A stretch of 10,925 nt of DNA, from the NCBI GenBank assembly GCA_022360075.1, contig JAKSDN010001148.1, positions 1-10,925 of the forward strand. The letters run 5' to 3'. Shown piece after piece: positions 6,943 through 10,925 of this stretch. The stretch comes from Kiloniellales bacterium (GTDB taxonomy: Bacteria > Pseudomonadota > Alphaproteobacteria > Kiloniellales > JAKSDN01). The notes beneath the pieces are model-generated. The model saw only the letters and a program-made list of their open reading frames with translations. It made no database searches and was not told where the DNA came from. Positions within the stretch are counted from its first letter, which is position 1. Each line of letters begins with the position of its first letter. The position numbers and the translations under genes are program-made.

Positions 6943-6979
6943 CCGGTTTCGTTCGCAGGCATCCTAAGCGAGAAACCGG
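6943..6979. repeat. Inverted repeat in the liuD upstream region
   Basis: CCGGTTTC (6943-6950) and GAAACCGG (6972-6979) form a perfect 8-bp inverted repeat. Inside it TCGC (6953-6956) pairs with GCGA (6968-6971), leaving a 2-nt bulge and an 11-nt loop. It lies in the 211-bp gap between the divergent small gene and liuD, about 110 bp before the liuD start. No T-run follows on either strand, so an operator or a structured 5' leader is more likely than a terminator. I found no convincing -35/-10 pair nearby. Confidence 0.5.
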
Positions 6980-7090
6980 GCCGGCGGCCAGGGCAGGGGT
7001 GCCTAATCCGCGATCCGACGACGCGTTGCGACGACCGGGTCTTTCCAACGCCCGCGCCTTGAACCATCCTGTCCGCGCACTGGACGAGAG

Positions 7091-9100
7091 ATGTTTGAGT
7101 CGCTCCTGATTGCCAACCGCGGCGAGATCGCCTGCCGCATCATGCGCACGGCGCGGCGCCTGGGCATCCGCTGCATCGCGGTTTACTCCGAGGCCGATGT
7201 CGTCGCGCCCCATGCGCGCAAGGCGGACGAGGCCTATCTGATCGGACCGGCGTCGGCCGCCGAGAGTTATCTCGACATCGCGGCCGTGCTCGAGGCCGCC
7301 CGCAAGGGCGGCGCCGAGGCGGTACATCCGGGCTATGGCTTCCTCTCCGAGAACCCGGTCTTCGCCGAAGCCTGCGAGGCGGCCGGGCTGGCCTTCGTCG
7401 GGCCCTCGGCGGAAGCGATGCGCGCCATGGGCTCGAAAAGCGAGGCCAAGGCCATCATGGCCGAGGCCGGCGTGCCGTTGGTGCCGGGCTACCACGGTGC
7501 CGAGCAGGCGCCCGACCGCCTAGCGGCGTCTGCCGCCGAGATCGGCTTTCCGGTCTTGATCAAGGCTTCGGCCGGCGGCGGCGGCAAGGGCATGCGCGTG
7601 GTCGAGAAGGCCGCCGACTTCGAGACCGCGCTGGCCGCCGCCAAGCGCGAGTCGCAGGCCGCCTTCGGCGACGACCGCATGCTGGTCGAGAAGTATCTCT
7701 CGCGGCCCCGGCACATCGAGGTCCAGGTCTTCGGCGACCGACAGGGCAACGTCGTGCATCTCTTCGAGCGCGACTGCTCGCTTCAGCGCCGCCACCAGAA
7801 GGTTCTCGAAGAGGCGCCCGCGCCCGGCATGACCGAGGCCCGGCGCCGCGCCATGGGCGAGGCCGCGGTCGCCGCCGCCAAGGCGATCGGCTATGTCGGG
7901 GCGGGGACCGTCGAGTTCATCGCCGAGGGCGAGGCCTTCTACTTCATCGAGATGAACACCCGCCTGCAGGTCGAGCATCCGGTGACCGAGATGATCACGG
8001 GGCAGGATCTCGTCGAGTGGCAGCTCCGGGTCGCCGCGGGCGAACCGCTGCCGTGCGCTCAGGAGGCGCTCGCGATCAGCGGCCATGCCTTCGAGGTGCG
8101 GCTCTACGCCGAGGACCCGGCGCGCGACTTCCTGCCGGCCACGGGGCGGCTGAGCCATCTGCGCTTTCCGGCCGAGGACGCCCGTCTGCGCATCGATTCC
8201 GGCGTGGCGGAGGGCGACGAGATCGGCCTGCACTACGATCCGATGATCGCCAAGCTCATCACCTGGGGCGAGGACCGGGCCGATGCCCTGGCCCGGTTGC
8301 GCGCGGCCCTGCGGCGCACCGAGATCGCGGGCCTTACGACCAATCTCGGCTTCCTGCAGGCGGTCGCGGCCCATCCGGCCATGGCGGCGGGGGAGATCGA
8401 CACCGGCAGCATCGCGCGCCATCGCGAGGCCCTGCAGCCGGCCGAGACCCCGGCGTCGGACGAGGTGCTGGCGCTGGCGACCCTCTCGGAGATTCTGCGC
8501 CGCCGCGACGAGGCGCGCGCGCGGGCGTCGAAATCGGGGGACCCCTATTCGCCCTGGACTCTGACCACGGGATGGCGCCTGAACAGCGGCACCCACAGCA
8601 CGCTGACGTTCCACGACGGCGAGCGGCGGATCGAGGTCGCGCTGCACTACGAACGGGACGGCTTCACCCTCGTGCTGCCCGGCGGCCTGATGACGGCGCG
8701 CGCCGGGCTGCGACCGAGCGGCGAGCTGGCCGCCGAGCTCGGCGGGCGCCGGGTGACGGCGCGGATCGTGCGCCAGGGCCGCCAGTTGACCGTCCTGTTC
8801 GAGGGCGCGAGCCACCAGCTTCGGCTCGACGACCCGCTCGATGTCGGCACCGGGGAGAGCGCGGGCGGACGCATGACCGCGCCCATGCCGGGCAAGGTGG
8901 TCCAGGTCCTGGTCGAGGCCGGGGCCGCCGTGACTCAGGGCGCTCAGCTCATGGTGCTCGAGGCCATGAAGATGGAGCACGCGATCACCGCGCCCGGCGA
9001 CGGCGTGGTCAGCGAGGTGCACTACGGCGTCGGCGATCTGGTCGAGGAGGGCGCGGAGCTGATCGCGTTCGAGGCCACCGGCGCGGCGCAGGGGGCCTGA
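7091..9100 (+). CDS. liuD: Methylcrotonyl-CoA carboxylase alpha subunit (biotin carboxylase plus biotin carrier)
   Basis: The biotin-containing subunit that carboxylates its own biotin with ATP and bicarbonate, then passes CO2 to LiuB. Its 669 residues follow the standard order: biotin carboxylase N-domain ([12 protein letters not shown] at the start), ATP-grasp with the glycine-rich loop [11 protein letters not shown] (158-168) and the catalytic segment [14 protein letters not shown] (287-300), biotin carboxylase C-domain to about 440, a bridging region, and a C-terminal biotinyl domain with EAMKM, where Lys627 carries biotin. ATG 7091 matches the family start; GAGAG lies directly before it, closer than usual. 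It is separated from liuB/liuC by the DUF1538 operon and a minus-strand gene, so it probably has its own promoter. LiuE starts 1 nt after its stop. Confidence 0.95.
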   Translation: MFESLLIANRGEIACRIMRTARRLGIRCIAVYSEADVVAPHARKADEAYLIGPASAAESYLDIAAVLEAARKGGAEAVHPGYGFLSENPVFAEACEAAGLAFVGPSAEAMRAMGSKSEAKAIMAEAGVPLVPGYHGAEQAPDRLAASAAEIGFPVLIKASAGGGGKGMRVVEKAADFETALAAAKRESQAAFGDDRMLVEKYLSRPRHIEVQVFGDRQGNVVHLFERDCSLQRRHQKVLEEAPAPGMTEARRRAMGEAAVAAAKAIGYVGAGTVEFIAEGEAFYFIEMNTRLQVEHPVTEMITGQDLVEWQLRVAAGEPLPCAQEALAISGHAFEVRLYAEDPARDFLPATGRLSHLRFPAEDARLRIDSGVAEGDEIGLHYDPMIAKLITWGEDRADALARLRAALRRTEIAGLTTNLGFLQAVAAHPAMAAGEIDTGSIARHREALQPAETPASDEVLALATLSEILRRRDEARARASKSGDPYSPWTLTTGWRLNSGTHSTLTFHDGERRIEVALHYERDGFTLVLPGGLMTARAGLRPSGELAAELGGRRVTARIVRQGRQLTVLFEGASHQLRLDDPLDVGTGESAGGRMTAPMPGKVVQVLVEAGAAVTQGAQLMVLEAMKMEHAITAPGDGVVSEVHYGVGDLVEEGAELIAFEATGAAQGA

Positions 9101-9101
9101 G

Positions 9102-10004
9102 GTGGCGCTGCCGAGCCGGGTCACGCTGGTCGAGGTCGGCCCGCGCGACGGCCTCCAGAACGAGGCCGAGACGCTGCCGACCGAGACCAAGGTCGCGCTG
9201 ATCGACCGCCTGTCCGACTGCGGGATCGGCCTGATCGAGGACGGTGCCTTCGTCTCGCCGAAGTGGGTGCCGCAGATGGCCGACAGTGCCGCCGTCTTGG
9301 CCGCGATCCGGCGCCGTCCGGGCGTGATCTATCCCGTGCTGGTGCCCAATATGAAGGGCTACGAGGCCGCGCGCGCGGCCGGCGCGGAGATGATCGCGGT
9401 CTTCGGGGCCGCCTCAGAGAGCTTCACCCGCAAGAACATCAACTGCTCGATCGACGAGAGCCTGGCCCGCTTCGCCCCGGTCTGCGAAGCGGCGCGGGGC
9501 GACGGCGTTCGTCTACGCGGCTACGTCTCCTGCGTGCTCGGCTGTCCCTACGAGGGCGCGATCGAGCCCCAGGCCGCGGCAGGGGTCTCACGTGCGCTCC
9601 TCGACATGGGCTGCGAGGAGATCTCGCTCGGCGACACGATCGGGGTCGGCACGCCGGCGAAGGCACGAGCCATGGTCGAAACCGTGGCGGCGCAGGTGCC
9701 CCTGGAGCGGCTGGCGCTGCATTTCCACGACACCTACGGCCAGGCCCTGGCCAATATCCTGGCCTGTCTGGAGCTCGGCGTGGCGACGGTCGACAGCGCC
9801 GTCGCCGGCCTGGGCGGCTGCCCCTACGCCAAGGGTGCCTCGGGCAACGTGGCCAGCGAGGACGTGCTCTACATGTTGGACGGCATGGGGATCGAGACCG
9901 AGGTCGATCTGGCGGGCTTGGCGGCGGCCGGCCGCTTCATCACCGAGGCGCTCGGTCGGCCGCCGGCCTCCAAGGTCGCGCGCGCCTTGGCCGGGCGCGC
10001 CTGA
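9102..10004 (+). CDS. liuE: Hydroxymethylglutaryl-CoA lyase
   Basis: A 300-residue TIM-barrel lyase that cleaves HMG-CoA to acetyl-CoA and acetoacetate, ending leucine catabolism. Visible active-site features are [11 protein letters not shown] (11-21, with Arg15 and Asp16), the metal ligands His207 and His209 in HFHDTYGQ, and the signature loop [15 protein letters not shown] (235-249) with the catalytic Cys240. The second strand reads [17 protein letters not shown] (45-61), where the family usually has a serine before the Phe (for example TSF or GSF); here it is Ala49. The glutamate (Glu46) is kept. The GTG start follows AGGGGG at 9090-9095 within the end of liuD, so the two are cotranscribed and probably coupled. 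Confidence 0.94.
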   Translation: MALPSRVTLVEVGPRDGLQNEAETLPTETKVALIDRLSDCGIGLIEDGAFVSPKWVPQMADSAAVLAAIRRRPGVIYPVLVPNMKGYEAARAAGAEMIAVFGAASESFTRKNINCSIDESLARFAPVCEAARGDGVRLRGYVSCVLGCPYEGAIEPQAAAGVSRALLDMGCEEISLGDTIGVGTPAKARAMVETVAAQVPLERLALHFHDTYGQALANILACLELGVATVDSAVAGLGGCPYAKGASGNVASEDVLYMLDGMGIETEVDLAGLAAAGRFITEALGRPPASKVARALAGRA

Positions 10005-10025
10005 GGGCCGGAGAGGACGGGGACC

Positions 10026-10457
10026 GTGGCACTGCATATGATCAAGCTCGCCGTCAGTGCGGAGTCCGTCGAGCACGTGCGGCGCTGGCAGAGCGAGCGC
10101 CGAGCCCGGCAGGGCGCGCTGTTTCACTTCACCCGAATGACCCCGCGGCGCGCCGAGGAGATTCTCGAGGGCGGCTCCATCTATTGGGTGATCAAGGGCC
10201 TGGTGCAGGCGCGTCAGCGCATCCTGGCGATCGAGCGCGTGCGCGACGGCGAGGGCCGGCCGACCACCCGTTTGACGCTGGATCCCATCCTGGTGCGCAC
10301 CTTGCCGCAGGCCTGTCGGGCCTTCCAGGGCTGGCGCTATCTGGAGGCGGAGGCCGCCCCGCCCGACCTTGAGTCGGACCGGGGCCGGGCCGCGGGCGAC
10401 GTCGCCGACATGCCGGCCGAGATGCTCGCCGAGCTGCGCGATTTGGGTTTGTTGTGA
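10026..10457 (+). CDS. DUF1489 family protein
   Basis: A 143-residue protein resembling the DUF1489 family of alphaproteobacteria, whose function is unknown. The start LHMIKLAVS, the HFTRMTPRRAEEIL segment (34-47) and GGSIYWVIKG (49-58) are what I recognise. The C-terminus adds an acidic linker (about 111-127) and a short helix. There is no signal peptide or membrane segment. The GTG at 10026 is preferred, with GAGAGGA about 8 nt upstream, because family members begin at this point; an ATG at 10038 is an alternative. It lies 21 bp after liuE and is probably cotranscribed with it, but nothing in its sequence ties it to leucine breakdown. The family often contributes uncharacterised housekeeping genes, so the link may be positional. 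Confidence 0.82.
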   Translation: MALHMIKLAVSAESVEHVRRWQSERRARQGALFHFTRMTPRRAEEILEGGSIYWVIKGLVQARQRILAIERVRDGEGRPTTRLTLDPILVRTLPQACRAFQGWRYLEAEAAPPDLESDRGRAAGDVADMPAEMLAELRDLGLL

Positions 10458-10496
10458 ACCGCTTGGCGGCAGTGGCTTTTTCCACGGAAATAGGAC

Positions 10497-10525
10497 TCGA
10501 CAGGGCACCGGACCCGGCCTATATA
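10497..10525 (+). promoter_or_regulatory. Candidate rRNA operon promoter P1
   Basis: TCGACA (10497-10502) and TATATA (10520-10525) are separated by 17 bp; an overlapping TATAAC at 10522-10527 is closer to consensus but with a 19-bp spacer. A somewhat A/T-richer stretch (10476-10492) lies upstream. The bases after the -10 box (ACCGCTCGCCGCC) are GC-rich, as in stringently controlled rRNA promoters. Confidence 0.5.
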
Positions 10526-10597
10526 ACCGCTCGCCGCCGATTGTGACGCTTTGATGGCGATGCGGAATCGGACCGGCGGGTGCCGTGCTCAGCGGCA

Positions 10598-10626
10598 TTG
10601 ATTGCCGAAAGTCAGCTGTGTATACT
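10598..10626 (+). promoter_or_regulatory. Candidate rRNA operon promoter P2
   Basis: TTGATT (10598-10603) and TATACT (10621-10626) are separated by an ideal 17 bp, followed by the GC-rich discriminator CCTCCGCCCC. Both boxes lie exactly 101 bp downstream of those of P1. Transcription would start near 10633, with about 100 nt of leader before the boxA-like site. Confidence 0.6.
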
Positions 10627-10632
10627 CCTCCG

Positions 10633-10925
10633 CCCCTAGCTCGCGGCTCGACCCGAGTTTGGGGTTTCCGAGGTCGGTTCACCTGGCTTCATGACGTGCG
10701 GTCGCCTGCGGCGTTCGCCCCGTGTCTTTGCTGATTGACAAGTGGATATGTAAGGAAGGGATGCGCGGGCGGCGGTCTTGGTTCGTGGTTTTGTGTGCTA
10801 TGGACTTGGGCCTTATTTGCGCTTGCGTATCTTAGACGAGTGCGCGCGAGGGATTGGCGGCGTCTTTAGGGGTGTCGTTGGTCCTTCAATGAAGTGTGAG
10901 TAAGGAGCCTCTTTGATCTTGGTGC
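10633..10925 (+). other. Probable rRNA operon leader with boxA antitermination site
   Basis: There is no gene between 10458 and the end of the window. TGCTGATTGACA at 10729-10740 resembles the rRNA antiterminator boxA (TGCTCTTTRACA), and a small hairpin CGCC-TGC-GGCG (10703-10713) just before it sits where boxB lies. The following bases (GGAAGGGATGCGCGGGCGG, 10754-10772) resemble leaders upstream of 16S genes in alphaproteobacteria as I remember them. The mature 16S start is not reached. This would be the 5' arm of the RNase III processing stem. Confidence 0.55.

Noticed and set aside
1725..9100. Geranyl-CoA carboxylase (acyclic terpene pathway) instead of methylcrotonyl-CoA carboxylase
   Set aside because: The adjacent methylglutaconyl-CoA hydratase and HMG-CoA lyase make the leucine pathway far more likely, and no other terpene-pathway genes are seen.
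7520..9190. Long minus-strand open frame opposite liuD
   Set aside because: It is a GC-bias shadow. The plus strand has an unmistakable full-length biotin carboxylase, and the antisense product is low-complexity and matches no family.
10459..10481. CCGC-TTG-GCGG followed by TTTTT as a terminator of the DUF1489 gene
   Set aside because: The stem is only 4 bp and the T-run begins 7 nt after it, too far for an intrinsic terminator.
9588..10682. Long minus-strand open frame opposite liuE and the DUF1489 gene
   Set aside because: It crosses two well-supported genes and the promoter region with a proline/arginine/glycine-rich product and no family resemblance.
10735..10740. TTGACA as a -35 promoter box
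   Set aside because: No -10-like hexamer lies 16-18 bp downstream, and the bases fit better as the end of a boxA-like antitermination site.
10912..10922. TTTGATCTTGG as the start of 16S rRNA
   Set aside because: It resembles the conserved 16S start, but the flanking bases (should be AGAG before and CTCAG after) do not match, and this region of 16S hardly varies.

Overview
The window looks like chromosomal DNA from a high-GC alphaproteobacterium, most like the Rhodospirillales and related orders. The evidence is strong G/C bias at third codon positions, GTG and TTG starts, an alphaproteobacterial DUF1489 gene, intergenic C-rich/G-rich palindromes, and a ribosomal-RNA-type leader at the right end. 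This placement rests on protein resemblance and sequence style, not on a search.

Layout. Bases 1-596 hold no convincing gene. They contain two clusters of nested inverted repeats and a probable terminator for the first gene. A catabolic-type threonine dehydratase-like PLP enzyme lies on the minus strand (597-1556). It is divergent from a leucine/isovalerate degradation (liu) cluster on the plus strand: liuB (methylcrotonyl-CoA carboxylase beta, 1725-3332) and liuC (methylglutaconyl-CoA hydratase, 3349-4143), then after a gap liuD (biotin-carrying alpha subunit, 7091-9100) and liuE (HMG-CoA lyase, 9102-10004). LiuBD carboxylates 3-methylcrotonyl-CoA, LiuC hydrates the product to HMG-CoA, and LiuE splits that into acetyl-CoA and acetoacetate. 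The first enzyme, isovaleryl-CoA dehydrogenase, and any LiuR-type regulator are not in the window.

The liu cluster is split between liuC and liuD by a compact four-gene unit with tight or overlapping junctions (4230-6582). It encodes two homologous DUF1538 membrane proteins, a divergent P-II-family protein and a two-CBS-domain protein. A DUF1538 pair has, as I recall, been reported as a cation/proton antiporter called UmpAB. The P-II and CBS partners suggest a nucleotide-gated ion transporter. This is the most interesting system in the window. A small helical protein of unknown function lies on the opposite strand just after it (6619-6879).

A DUF1489 gene (10026-10457) follows liuE. From 10458 to the end there is no gene. 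This stretch has two promoter-like elements exactly 101 bp apart, both with GC-rich discriminators, and a boxA-like antitermination site. It is best read as the promoter and leader of an rRNA operon whose 16S gene should begin just beyond the window.
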